From: Chloroflexota bacterium
GTDB taxonomy: Bacteria > Chloroflexota > Anaerolineae > Aggregatilineales > UBA2796
Direction: 5' to 3'
Length of the DNA stretch: 30,647 nucleotides
Assembly (NCBI GenBank): GCA_003695215.1
Contig: RFIM01000017.1
Span: forward strand, 1 to 30,647
Position numbers and translations under genes: made by a program. A model generated the notes under the pieces. It searched no databases and was not told the origin of the DNA. It saw nothing but the letters and a program-made list of their open reading frames with translations. Positions 21,574 through 29,425 of the stretch are shown one piece after another (position 1 is the first letter of the stretch; every line of letters starts with the position of its first letter).

Positions 21574-22491
21574 TCATTTGCCGACTTCAAGGTATTCCAG
21601 CTGCGGCACTTGCATAGCTTCCCAGAAGGCGCGCTGCGAATGTGTCAGCGGCGTGCGGCGATTGCGCACAAAGTAGAGCGCGTAGCGCAGATCGAAGCCT
21701 TCCACGCGCACCTCAACAGCGCGCCCCAGTGCCACGCTGCGCGCCGCTACCAACTTCGAGACGAAGCCGACGCCTAGGCCTTCCTCAACAGCCAGCGCCA
21801 CTGCTTCTGCGTTGCCTAGCCTCATGACCACGTTGAGCATCTCAGGCGCGATATCGTGTGCGCGCAACGCCTCATAGAGCGCTGTGTATGTGCCAGAGCC
21901 TTCCTCGCGCAGGATCAGCCCTTCGTCGAGCAGATCGTCGGGATAAATGTGACGGTTGCGCGCCCAGGGATGCCCAGCGGGCACTAGCAAGGTCGCTTCA
22001 TCGATGTAGAAGGGCACGAATTCCAAATCGCGATGATCGACCTGACGGCTGCTGATCACAAAGTCGATGACTTCTTCTAGCAATTGCTGAAGGACTACCT
22101 CGCGGCTGCAGACCTGCACGTCCACGCGCACAGCAGGATATTGGGCGCGGAACTGAGCGATTTTGCGCGGCAGCAAGTATTTGCCTGAGGCTGTTGAGCA
22201 GCCCAGATGAATATGGCCTGCAATCGTGCCGCTCAAGCTGTTGATGCTCTCTTCAACGCGCCGCGCTGCCGCGATCAGCTCGCGCGCCAACGGCAAGAGC
22301 GCCTTGCCGCTATCTGAGAGGCGCGCCGTACGCCCTTGCCGCGAGAAGAGCTGAACATTGAAGCGCCGCTCCAGGTTCTGAATGCTCTGGCTGATGGCAG
22401 GCTGCGAGAGATGTAGGAAGCGCGCCGCCTCGCTGAAGCTGCCATGCTCGGCCGCTGCCACGAAAATTTCTAATTCGTTCAAGTGCAGCAT
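21574..22491 (-). CDS. LysR-family transcriptional regulator
   Basis: The protein has 305 aa. The N-terminal winged helix-turn-helix is clear (LNELEIFVAAAEHGSFSEAARFLHLSQPAISQSIQNLERRFNVQLFSRQGR). A two-lobed effector domain follows (IHLGCSTASGKYLLPRKIAQFRAQYPAVRVDVQVCS, EEGSGTYTALYEALR, EAVALAVEEGLGVGFVSKLVA), close in layout to CysL/CbbR-type regulators. GGAGAG stands 8 nt before the ATG. The gene is divergent from the octaheme cytochrome gene, with a 169-bp shared region, so control of that gene pair and of itself is the natural inference. The effector is unknown. Confidence 0.92.
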   Translation of the reverse strand: MLHLNELEIFVAAAEHGSFSEAARFLHLSQPAISQSIQNLERRFNVQLFSRQGRTARLSDSGKALLPLARELIAAARRVEESINSLSGTIAGHIHLGCSTASGKYLLPRKIAQFRAQYPAVRVDVQVCSREVVLQQLLEEVIDFVISSRQVDHRDLEFVPFYIDEATLLVPAGHPWARNRHIYPDDLLDEGLILREEGSGTYTALYEALRAHDIAPEMLNVVMRLGNAEAVALAVEEGLGVGFVSKLVAARSVALGRAVEVRVEGFDLRYALYFVRNRRTPLTHSQRAFWEAMQVPQLEYLEVGK

Positions 22492-22526
22492 TGGCGTTTC
22501 TCTCCTTCCAAGCCAACTAATAGCTA

Positions 22527-22548
22527 TGGATCACAATAAGCTGATCCA
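22527..22548. promoter_or_regulatory. Inverted repeat, candidate LysR or FNR-like site
   Basis: TGGATCA (22527-22533) and TGATCCA (22542-22548) are exact complements 8 nt apart, 36-57 bp upstream of the LysR start. The position suits a LysR autoregulatory site in the divergent region; the half-sites do not match the FNR consensus exactly. Confidence 0.45.
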
Positions 22549-22557
22549 ATGCATCTC

Positions 22558-22573
22558 TGTGACAAGTATCACT
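22558..22573. promoter_or_regulatory. CRP/FNR-superfamily site 1 (distal to the cytochrome gene)
   Basis: TGTGACAAGTATCACT fits TGTGA-N6-TCACA with a single mismatch in the last base. Its centre is 48 bp upstream of the second site and about 96 bp upstream of the cytochrome ATG. Confidence 0.5.
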
Positions 22574-22605
22574 AACCACTATAGAGAGCTGGGCGGAAAA
22601 TGTGA

Positions 22606-22621
22606 TGTGAGAGAAGTCACA
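22606..22621. promoter_or_regulatory. CRP/FNR-superfamily site 2 (proximal to the cytochrome gene)
   Basis: TGTGAGAGAAGTCACA is an exact TGTGA-N6-TCACA palindrome, the consensus of CRP-type regulators. It ends 39 bp before the cytochrome ATG. No CRP/FNR gene is in the window. Confidence 0.6.
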
Positions 22622-22660
22622 AAAGCGCGTTACAGATTTCCCTGTTTTGGAGGTGCGCTC

Positions 22661-24298
22661 ATGCGAACCCGAAAGGCCCTATCGATACTTGTCATTGGCG
22701 TGGGCAGCCTATTGCTGGGCGTTGGTTTGCTGCTGAGCGCCGCGCCCGCTGAGGCGGCTGCGCCTTTGGCAGCTGTGGCGCAGGGCGTGGCACAAGGCAG
22801 CACTGCTGATCACAGCAAATTCGAGATTCTGAAGGGCCCGTTTGCCACAGGCCCTGAGGTGACTGCCGCCTGCCTGACCTGCCACACAGAAGCGGCACGA
22901 CAAATCATGAAGACCACGCACTGGACGTGGGAACAGAAAGTGCAGGACCAACAGCTGGGCAAGAACAATGTGGTCAACAACTTCTGCATTGCCGTCTCCA
23001 GCAACGAGCCGCGTTGCACCAGCTGCCACATCGGCTATGGCTACAAGGATAGGAGCTTCGACTTCACTCAAGAGACCAACGTGGACTGCCTTGTCTGCCA
23101 TGACACGACCAACACGTACAAGAAGTTCCCAGCAGGTGCTGGTCACCCGACCTACGAGCCGCGTGAATTCCCTGCTGGCAGCGGCAAGATATGGAACCCG
23201 CCCGATCTGGCCTTCGTTGCCCAGAACGTTGGCAAGACGAGCCGTGCCACATGCGGCAGCTGCCATTTCAGCGGCGGTGGCGGCGATGCCGTCAAGCACG
23301 GCGATTTGGATAGCAGCCTGATCAATCCAAGCCGCGAGCTGGACGTCCACATGGGCGTGGACGGCTTGAACTTCACCTGCGCGACCTGCCACACGGCCGT
23401 TGAACACCACATTGCCGGCGGGCGCTACGTGATGCAAGCAAAGGACGTTCACGGCATTGATGTGCCAGGCAAAGACGATCTCAGCCGTGCTTCGTGCGAA
23501 TCCTGCCATGGCTTAGCGCCGCATCAAGCTCGCCAGCTCAACGACCACGTGGCGCGCGTCGCCTGTGAGACTTGCCACATCCCTGCTTTTGCGCGCGGCG
23601 ATCAAGCCACCAAAATGTGGTGGGATTGGTCGGCGGCAGGCAAGCTGAACGCCGAAGGCAAGCCCTTCAAGGTCAAGAACGCCGAAGGCTACGATATCTA
23701 CGATTCGCAGAAGGGCGAATTCATCTGGGAGCGCAACGTAGTGCCAGAGTATGTCTGGTTCAATGGCGAGTTCGATTACACGGTAGTCGGCACCAAGATC
23801 GACCCGACGCAGCCTGTGATCATCAACGCCTTGAAGGGCAGCGCTGCCGATCCGAAGGCACGCATCTGGCCTGTCAAGGCGTTCCGTGCGCGTCAGCCCT
23901 ACGATCCGAAGACGAACTTGCTGATCATCCCGAACCTATTCCCGAACTCGCCTGAGGATAAGGAGGCCTATTGGCGCAGCTTTGACTGGATCGCGGCTGC
24001 GCAGACGGGCATGGCGAGCGTGAACCTGCCTTTCAGCGGCGAGATCGCCTTTGTGGAGAGCGTCATGTACTGGCCACAGACGCATATGGTTGCGCCCAAG
24101 GAGATGGCGCTCGATTGCGAAGCCTGCCACAGCACTAACGGCCGCCTTGCTGCGCTAACCGACTTCTACATGCCTGGCCGCTTGCAACATGAAGGCTTGA
24201 CTACATTCGGCACAGCGCTAGTTGGCGTGGTTTTGCTGGGCGTGCTTGGGCATGGCACGCTGCGCTTGCTATTGCGCAAGGGCGCGAAGAAATCCTGA
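22661..24298 (+). CDS. Octaheme c-type cytochrome, tetrathionate reductase family (OTR-like)
   Basis: From ATG 22661 (GGAGGT 6 nt upstream) the protein has 545 aa; the longer frame from 22382 runs back through the regulatory region. A signal peptide or anchor (about 1-33) sends it across the membrane. Eight CxxCH heme motifs start at residues 71, 119, 143, 198, 240, 279, 302 and 486, and a C-terminal helix (about 514-538) with a basic tail would anchor it. The layout, with CLVCHDTTNTYKKFPAGAGHP after the third heme and a long heme-free gap before the eighth, is that of the octaheme tetrathionate reductase family. In Shewanella OTR a Lys ligates the active-site heme; Lys154/155 here are candidates (inference). 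Tetrathionate, nitrite and hydroxylamine are known test substrates for the family; the natural one is uncertain. It is followed 21 nt later by a cytochrome b gene. Confidence 0.9.
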   Translation: MRTRKALSILVIGVGSLLLGVGLLLSAAPAEAAAPLAAVAQGVAQGSTADHSKFEILKGPFATGPEVTAACLTCHTEAARQIMKTTHWTWEQKVQDQQLGKNNVVNNFCIAVSSNEPRCTSCHIGYGYKDRSFDFTQETNVDCLVCHDTTNTYKKFPAGAGHPTYEPREFPAGSGKIWNPPDLAFVAQNVGKTSRATCGSCHFSGGGGDAVKHGDLDSSLINPSRELDVHMGVDGLNFTCATCHTAVEHHIAGGRYVMQAKDVHGIDVPGKDDLSRASCESCHGLAPHQARQLNDHVARVACETCHIPAFARGDQATKMWWDWSAAGKLNAEGKPFKVKNAEGYDIYDSQKGEFIWERNVVPEYVWFNGEFDYTVVGTKIDPTQPVIINALKGSAADPKARIWPVKAFRARQPYDPKTNLLIIPNLFPNSPEDKEAYWRSFDWIAAAQTGMASVNLPFSGEIAFVESVMYWPQTHMVAPKEMALDCEACHSTNGRLAALTDFYMPGRLQHEGLTTFGTALVGVVLLGVLGHGTLRLLLRKGAKKS

Positions 24299-24319
24299 GC
24301 AGCATGAGGAGATTGAGCC

Positions 24320-24952
24320 ATGCAACAGCGTAAACGTACGTTCATCTACCCGCTTTTCGAGCGCTTTTGGCACTGGTCGCAGGCGGCGCTGATCATCATT
24401 TTGGGCCTGAGCGGCTTTGAAGTCCACGGCTCCTACCGCCTGTTCGGCTTCGGCAACGCAGTCAGGATTCACAACACGGCTGCAGCCCTGCTGCTGATCC
24501 TGGTCGCGTTCACTATCTTCTGGCACTTCGTGACGGGCCAATGGAAGCAATACGTGCCGACCACAAAGAACTTGGGCGCCGTCATCCGCTACTACGCCAT
24601 TGGTATCTTCAAGCATGAGCCGCATCCTGTGCGCCGCACACGCTACGCCAAACTGAATCCGCTGCAGAAGCTGGTCTATCTCGGCTTCAAGCTGCTGATC
24701 TTCCCTGTGCTAGCGACCACAGGCCTGCTGTACATGTTCGCTAACACTTTTGATGTGCCGATTGGTCCGGTTGCCTTTCTCCATGCGCTCGGCGCCTTTG
24801 TGCTGCTCAGCTTCTTCATCGTCCATCTGTATATGGTGCTGACGACAGGGCGCACGCCTTTGGCGCACCTGAAGCCAATGATCACGGGCTGGGAAGAGCT
24901 AGAGGAAGAGAGCACAGCGCTGAGTGCTGCGCCTGAGTCAAGCGCTGATTAA
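24320..24952 (+). CDS. Membrane cytochrome b (cytochrome b561/Ni-Fe-hydrogenase b type)
   Basis: The protein has 210 aa with four hydrophobic helices. Histidines are placed for heme b: FERFWHWSQAALII near residue 18, VRIHNTAAALLLI near 51, IFWHFVTG near 69, and FLHALGAFVLLSFFIVHLYM near 155-172. This is the di-heme b-type subunit that takes electrons from quinol and passes them to a periplasmic or extracytoplasmic c-type partner. AGGAG precedes the ATG by 8 nt, and only 21 nt separate it from the octaheme gene, so the two form a quinol-linked reductase unit (inference from pairing). The C-terminal tail is Glu/Ser-rich and cytoplasmic. Confidence 0.88.
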   Translation: MQQRKRTFIYPLFERFWHWSQAALIIILGLSGFEVHGSYRLFGFGNAVRIHNTAAALLLILVAFTIFWHFVTGQWKQYVPTTKNLGAVIRYYAIGIFKHEPHPVRRTRYAKLNPLQKLVYLGFKLLIFPVLATTGLLYMFANTFDVPIGPVAFLHALGAFVLLSFFIVHLYMVLTTGRTPLAHLKPMITGWEELEEESTALSAAPESSAD

Positions 24953-24981
24953 TGGCTAATACAACCGCATTACCTTTTCAC

Positions 24982-25010
24982 GACGAGGCAGTCTGCACGA
25001 CTGCCTCGTC
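24982..25010. terminator. Hairpin after the cytochrome pair
   Basis: A perfect 11-bp stem, GACGAGGCAGT (24982-24992) with ACTGCCTCGTC (25000-25010), has a 7-nt loop and lies 30 nt after the cytochrome b stop. There is no T-run after it, so it may work with Rho or protect the mRNA 3' end. Confidence 0.5.
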
Positions 25011-25066
25011 ACGCTGAGCGCACTTGACAAAAGCAAGCAAAGTCATGATCATACTGTTAAAAATCA

Positions 25067-25075
25067 TGCTATGCT
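25067..25075 (+). promoter_or_regulatory. Extended -10 element upstream of rel
   Basis: TGC plus TATGCT (25070-25075) stands 45 nt before the rel ATG. A perfect TTGACA also lies at 25024-25029, but its best -10 partner (CATACT, 20 nt away) is spaced too far, so the start point is unsure. Confidence 0.35.
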
Positions 25076-25119
25076 TAGGATGAGCGAGCCAATTTTCCGC
25101 GTGAGAGGCGCTGAGCGTT

Positions 25120-27333
25120 ATGGTCAGTCAGTTGGCTGAGGAAGTTCCGACCGATCTTGAGATGATCTTCAAGAGTCAGCCGAGACTCTCGCCTGAAGAG
25201 CGCGCTCTGGTCTTGCGCGCTTATAAGTATGCGGCCGAAGCGCATGAAGGCGCTCGGCGCGATGGCGGCGAGCCATACATCACGCATCCTGTGGCTGTGG
25301 CACAGATTCTGGCCGATCTGCGCTTGGATGCGCCAACGCTGGCTGCGGCGCTGCTGCACGACGTGGTGGAAGACGTTGAAGGCATTAAGATCGAGGATAT
25401 CGAGCAGCATTTTGGCGCCGAAGTGGCGCAGCTGGTAGATGGCGTCACCAAGTTGGGCAAATTGCCCACCAGCACAGATGCAATGAGGAACGGCAAGGCA
25501 GGCGATCGCGAGGCTGAGACGCTGCGCAAGATTTTCCTCTCGATGAACAATGACATTCGCGTGGTGCTGATCAAGCTGGCCGATCGGCTGCACAACATGC
25601 GCACGCTCGGCTACGTCGCGCCGGAGAAGCAGATCAAGAAGGCGCGCGAGACGCTGGATATCTTCGCGCCGTTGGCCAACCGACTGGGCATCTGGCAGAT
25701 CAAGTGGGAACTGGAAGATTTGAGTTTCCGCTATCTGAATCCTGAGAAGTACCGCGAGATTGCCTCCCAGCTTGCCACACGCCGCGCTGAGCGCGAGAAG
25801 TACCTTGAGACGGTCAAGGCGCGCTTGATCAAAGAGATCAGCGCGCTTGGCATTCCTAACGTGCAGGTCAGCGCGCGCCCGAAGCACATTTACAGCATTT
25901 ACCGCAAAATGGAGCGCAAGCGCATTCCATTCGATCAGGTCTATGATATTCATGCGCTGCGCGTCATTGTGCCTGAGAAAGTGCAGTGCTACCAGGTTTT
26001 AGGCGTAGTTCACAGCATCTGGCGCCCAATACCAGGCGAGTTTGACGACTATATTGCCGCGCCAAAGAACAACTTCTACCAAAGCCTGCACACCGCTGTG
26101 GTGGACGATCAGGGCAAGACCATCGAAGTGCAGATTCGCACGCCCGAGATGCACCAACATGCTGAGTACGGCATTGCAGCGCATTGGCGCTACAAAGAAG
26201 GCACGGCGCATGACAAGGCCTTCGAGGAGCATTTGCGCTATCTGCGGCACTTGATCGAATCAGCGGCTGAAGGCGTCAACGCTGCTGACGCGCAGGAATT
26301 CGTCAGCGTCATGCGCTCTGACGTCTTCCAGAATCGCGTGTACGTCTTCACGCCCAAAGGCGATGTGATCGACCTGCCCAGCGGCGCCACGCCGATCGAC
26401 TTCGCCTATCACATCCACACTGATATCGGGCATCGCTGCCGCGGCGCGCGCGTCAATGGCGTGCAAGTCAGCCTGGATTACCGTTTGAAATCAGGCGATC
26501 GGGTCGAGATCATCACCAGCAGCAAGCGCGCGGGCCCAAGCCTAGATTGGCTGAATCCGAGCTTGGGCTATGTGCAGACATCGCGGGCGCGCAACAAGAT
26601 TAAGGCTTGGTTCAAGCGCGTCGGGCGCGAGAACAACATCGCACTCGGGCGTAACGTGGTCGATCGCGAGCTGGCGCGGCTCGGCTTAGCCAGCAAACCG
26701 CGCGAGGAAGTGGCGGCGCTTTTCGGCTTCGCCAAAGTAGACGATTTCTTCGCGGCCGTTGGCTATGGCGATATCAGCGCGCCGAACATCGCCACTAAAG
26801 TTCTAGAAGCCGACCGCAAGGCACAACGCGAGGCTGCCGCTGAGACGCTCGCGCCCAATACTGAGGCGCCACAACGCCCTGTGAACGCTTCTGACGGCAT
26901 CGATATCATGGGCGATACAGGCATGCTGATCACGCTTGGGCGCTGTTGTAATCCTGTGCGCGGCGATCCGATCGTGGGCTACATCACGCGCGGCAAGGGC
27001 GTGACTGTGCATCGCGCCGATTGCCCGAACGTGATCAACAGCTCAGAGCCTGAGCGGTTCATCAACGTGACGTGGGGCAGCGCCGTTGAGCGCGCTTATC
27101 CAGTGCCGATTGTGATCACGGCCTACGATCGCGAGGGACTGCTGCGCGATATCGGCGCGGTCACGGCCAACGAGAACATCAATATCTCCGAGCTGCGCGT
27201 CCAGACGCGCAACAGCGTCGCTTCAATCTTCCTGACGATCGAGCTAGAGAATCTGGAGCAACTTTCGCGCGTTTTGGCCAAGATCGAGATGCTGCCAAAC
27301 GTGATCGAGGCGCGCCGCCGTGTGAACGTATGA
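25120..27333 (+). CDS. rel: Bifunctional (p)ppGpp synthetase/hydrolase (RelA/SpoT family)
   Basis: The protein has 737 aa, the standard long RSH length. Domains run in order. The HD hydrolase domain is intact (His56 in ITHPVAV, HD at 80-81, ED at 84-85 in LLHDVVEDVEG), so it can degrade (p)ppGpp. The synthetase domain follows (PKHIYSIYRKMERKRIPFDQVYDIHALRVIV near 262-292, then NNFYQSLHTAVVDDQGKTIEVQIRT). The TGS domain starts near 407 (VYVFTPKGDVIDLPSGATPIDFAYHIHTDIGHRC). A Cys-rich zinc-finger-like domain is near 607 (RCCNPVRGDPIVGYITRGKGVTVHRADCPN). The ACT domain is near 663-737. It makes and removes the starvation signal at the ribosome. Its stop overlaps the next ATG (ATGA). Confidence 0.95.
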   Translation: MVSQLAEEVPTDLEMIFKSQPRLSPEERALVLRAYKYAAEAHEGARRDGGEPYITHPVAVAQILADLRLDAPTLAAALLHDVVEDVEGIKIEDIEQHFGAEVAQLVDGVTKLGKLPTSTDAMRNGKAGDREAETLRKIFLSMNNDIRVVLIKLADRLHNMRTLGYVAPEKQIKKARETLDIFAPLANRLGIWQIKWELEDLSFRYLNPEKYREIASQLATRRAEREKYLETVKARLIKEISALGIPNVQVSARPKHIYSIYRKMERKRIPFDQVYDIHALRVIVPEKVQCYQVLGVVHSIWRPIPGEFDDYIAAPKNNFYQSLHTAVVDDQGKTIEVQIRTPEMHQHAEYGIAAHWRYKEGTAHDKAFEEHLRYLRHLIESAAEGVNAADAQEFVSVMRSDVFQNRVYVFTPKGDVIDLPSGATPIDFAYHIHTDIGHRCRGARVNGVQVSLDYRLKSGDRVEIITSSKRAGPSLDWLNPSLGYVQTSRARNKIKAWFKRVGRENNIALGRNVVDRELARLGLASKPREEVAALFGFAKVDDFFAAVGYGDISAPNIATKVLEADRKAQREAAAETLAPNTEAPQRPVNASDGIDIMGDTGMLITLGRCCNPVRGDPIVGYITRGKGVTVHRADCPNVINSSEPERFINVTWGSAVERAYPVPIVITAYDREGLLRDIGAVTANENINISELRVQTRNSVASIFLTIELENLEQLSRVLAKIEMLPNVIEARRRVNV

Positions 27334-27803
27334 CCATGAGCCAATCGGCACAAGCACCACGTTCAGCACAGCGACATCCGCCAGGCGCAGCGCTGACAGC
27401 AGCGCAGCAACGTGCGCTGGTGCGCAAGCGCTTGCGCGCCGATCAGAACGGCGTGATGGCTGCGGGCGTGCTGCTGGCTGTGAGCGGCTGGTGGCTGTTG
27501 GCCCGCCTTGTGGAGAGCGCGCCGCCGTTGGCCTTCCCGCGCTGGCTGTTTTTCATCCTGCTCTACATCGCTGTGACGGGCAGCACCTTGCCCTTCATCG
27601 GCTACTTGCATCGGCGCTTCAGCCGCCTCAATCCGCCTAGCGGCGGCGTGATCCTGCGGCAAGGCATGTGGTTCGGGCTGCTGGCAGTCACTTTGGCGTG
27701 GCTGCAAATGACCCGCGCCCTGACTTTGGCGAGCGCGGGCTTCTTGATCCTGGCCCTCTTGGTGATCGAGACTTTCCTGCGGCTGCGCGATCGCGCGGCT
27801 TAG
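27330..27803 (+). CDS. Small integral membrane protein coupled to rel
   Basis: The protein has 157 aa. Its ATG overlaps the rel stop (ATGA); a second ATG two codons in is possible. A basic soluble head of about 40 residues (TAAQQRALVRKRLRADQ) is followed by four hydrophobic helices (NGVMAAGVLLAVSGWWLLARL; WLFFILLYIAVTGSTLPFIGYL; QGMWFGLLAVTLAWLQM; LASAGFLILALLVIETFLRL). No catalytic motif or family was recognised. Close relatives with a similar arrangement would be expected in Chloroflexota (inference). Its stop TAG interlocks with the fabH stop TAA on the other strand. Confidence 0.75.
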   Translation: MTMSQSAQAPRSAQRHPPGAALTAAQQRALVRKRLRADQNGVMAAGVLLAVSGWWLLARLVESAPPLAFPRWLFFILLYIAVTGSTLPFIGYLHRRFSRLNPPSGGVILRQGMWFGLLAVTLAWLQMTRALTLASAGFLILALLVIETFLRLRDRAA

Positions 27804-28942
27804 CGCGCCTTCGCCTTGCGCTTTGCCTCGTAGCGGCGCAGTTGCATGTTCAGCAAAAGGCCTTGCACGGCATCGCGCGCCCTGCCGACCGTGCGCCTGG
27901 CCAAGCGCCCTAGCGAGAGCCACGAATGCGCCAAACTGACCTCGCCGCTGCCCAAAAGCACGACTGCGCTCGCCCAAGTCAGGCCTGCGCCAAAGGCGCA
28001 CATGACGACCTTATCGCCCGCTTTGCATCTGCCTTCCTCAAGCGCCTCGACCAGTGCCAAAGGCACAGAAGCGGCCGAGGTGTTGCCATATTTGTGCAGA
28101 TTGATCATGAATTTATCGAGCGGCTGACGCATCATGCGCGCTGCAGTCTCGATGATGCGCAAGTTGGCTTGATGCGGAATGAAGAGCGCGATATCGTCGG
28201 GCAACAAGCCTGCTTTATCCATCACGCGCTTCATCGAGCTGGCCAGCGTGCGCGTGGCGAATTTGAAGACTTCAGGGCCGTTCATCTTCAGGTAGCCAAG
28301 CCGTTCGCTCACCAGGCGCTCGCCATATTTGCTGATCGGCATGACTGAGCCTGCGCCAGGCACGTAGAGAAGCTCGGCGCCGCTGCCATCAGAGCCAAGC
28401 TCATAGGTGATCACGCCGGCGGGCTCTTCGCTGGGCTGCAAGACCACAGCGGCTGAGGCATCGCCGAACAGCACGCACGTGCTGCGATCGGTGTAATCCA
28501 CGCCGTAGGAGACCAAGTCGGTGCCGATCACCAAGATGTTCTCCAGCGTGCCCGCTTGAATGAATTGGCTAGCGGTCACGAGCGCGTAGACCCAGCCTGA
28601 GCAGCCTGAGGCCAGCTGGAAGGCGCCGCATTGGGCACCGAGCTTGTGCTGCACGATAGTCGCCACGCCTGGCACCAGATAGTCGGGCGACGAGCAAGCG
28701 ACGATGATCAGGTCGATATCCTTGGCGCTGAGGCCTGCCATCTCCAGGGCGGGCAGCGCCGCTTTGACCGAGAAATCCGAGGCCTGCTCGTTCTCGCCAC
28801 GGATACGGCGTTCTTTAATGCCTGTGCGCGTGGTAATCCATTCATCGGAGGTATCGACCATCTTCTCAAGGTCGGCGTTGGTCAACACGCGCTCAGGGAC
28901 GTACTTTCCCCAGCCAGTAATTTTTGCGTAACGTTCAGGCAT
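27800..28942 (-). CDS. fabH: Beta-ketoacyl-ACP synthase III with C-terminal extension
   Basis: FabH joins acyl-CoA with malonyl-ACP to start fatty-acid synthesis. The triad is complete: Cys114 in ASGCSGWVYAL, His257 in IPHQANLRII and Asn287 in KYGNTSAASVPLAL. The N-terminal half has DEWITTRTGIKERRI, normal for FabH. The core ends near residue 330 (CAFGAGLTWASAVVLLG), where most FabH proteins stop. Here about 50 more residues follow, ending in a basic helix (LLNMQLRRYEAKRKAKAR). GAGGAA precedes the ATG by 6 nt. It follows the anti-sigma-like gene by 29 nt, so it is probably in the sigma-factor operon. Other ketoacyl-synthase-III enzymes that use unusual acyl starters are an alternative. Confidence 0.9.
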   Translation of the reverse strand: MPERYAKITGWGKYVPERVLTNADLEKMVDTSDEWITTRTGIKERRIRGENEQASDFSVKAALPALEMAGLSAKDIDLIIVACSSPDYLVPGVATIVQHKLGAQCGAFQLASGCSGWVYALVTASQFIQAGTLENILVIGTDLVSYGVDYTDRSTCVLFGDASAAVVLQPSEEPAGVITYELGSDGSGAELLYVPGAGSVMPISKYGERLVSERLGYLKMNGPEVFKFATRTLASSMKRVMDKAGLLPDDIALFIPHQANLRIIETAARMMRQPLDKFMINLHKYGNTSAASVPLALVEALEEGRCKAGDKVVMCAFGAGLTWASAVVLLGSGEVSLAHSWLSLGRLARRTVGRARDAVQGLLLNMQLRRYEAKRKAKAR

Positions 28943-28971
28943 ACAGCATTCCTCTGCGTGAGATTTGAGAT

Positions 28972-29418
28972 TCAGCTGACTGCCGTGAGCGAGAGATCGG
29001 CGTCATGGCTGTGTTGGCGGCGCTGAGCGCGCAGGAGCAGCTCTAAGAGGCGGCTGCCTGCCAGTAGCGCCAAGCCTGCTGTCAGCGTCAAGCCGCCGAT
29101 GCGCGCTGCTAGCTTGTAGCCTTTGGGCAGCTTGTGCCACTGCGCAAGCAGGGCAGGTTGGCTGGGCGCCTGAGCCAGCAGCTCACTGCGCAGGCGCGCC
29201 ACAAAAGCAGGATCGGGCGTCACAGGCGTCAAACCTTCGCGCAGACGGTCGGCCAGGAACATCAGGCTGTGTGCCTCAGCGCGCTCAGCTTCAGAGAGCC
29301 CTTCGGCTGAGGCTGTAAAAGGCTCACCACGAATCAAGGCGTCGGCGTGAGCAGCCAACCAATTTTCCAGAGCGCTGTTGAGCGCTTCGGGCTGTTCATC
29401 ATGCAGAAACGACTTCAC
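28972..29418 (-). CDS. Anti-sigma-factor-like membrane protein
   Basis: The protein has 148 aa from GTG 29418. AAGGAG (29434-29429) is built into the last codons of the sigma factor gene, 10 nt ahead, so the two are translationally linked; the longer frame to 29604 overlaps the sigma gene and is not used. The soluble N-terminus (NSALENWLAAHADALIRG, EAHSLMFLADRLREGLTPVTPDPAFVARLRSELLAQ) resembles the short anti-sigma-type heads next to ECF sigma genes. One membrane helix lies near 109-130 (LAARIGGLTLTAGLALLAGSRLLELL). The HxxxCxxC zinc motif of ZAS anti-sigma factors is absent. The role is inferred from position and topology. Confidence 0.65.
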   Translation of the reverse strand: MKSFLHDEQPEALNSALENWLAAHADALIRGEPFTASAEGLSEAERAEAHSLMFLADRLREGLTPVTPDPAFVARLRSELLAQAPSQPALLAQWHKLPKGYKLAARIGGLTLTAGLALLAGSRLLELLLRAQRRQHSHDADLSLTAVS

Positions 29419-29425
29419 CTGTGTC

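Noticed and set aside
22382..22660. A 93-codon upstream extension of the octaheme cytochrome
   Set aside because: It would run through the LysR start and both CRP-type sites and hide the signal peptide; GGAGGT points to ATG 22661.
25075..25953. A 292-aa minus-strand frame opposite rel
   Set aside because: It mirrors the HD and synthetase domains of rel; no start signals or family motifs.
27363..28001. A 212-aa minus-strand frame opposite the small membrane protein
   Set aside because: Arg/Gln/Ala-rich shadow that runs through the end of fabH in another frame.
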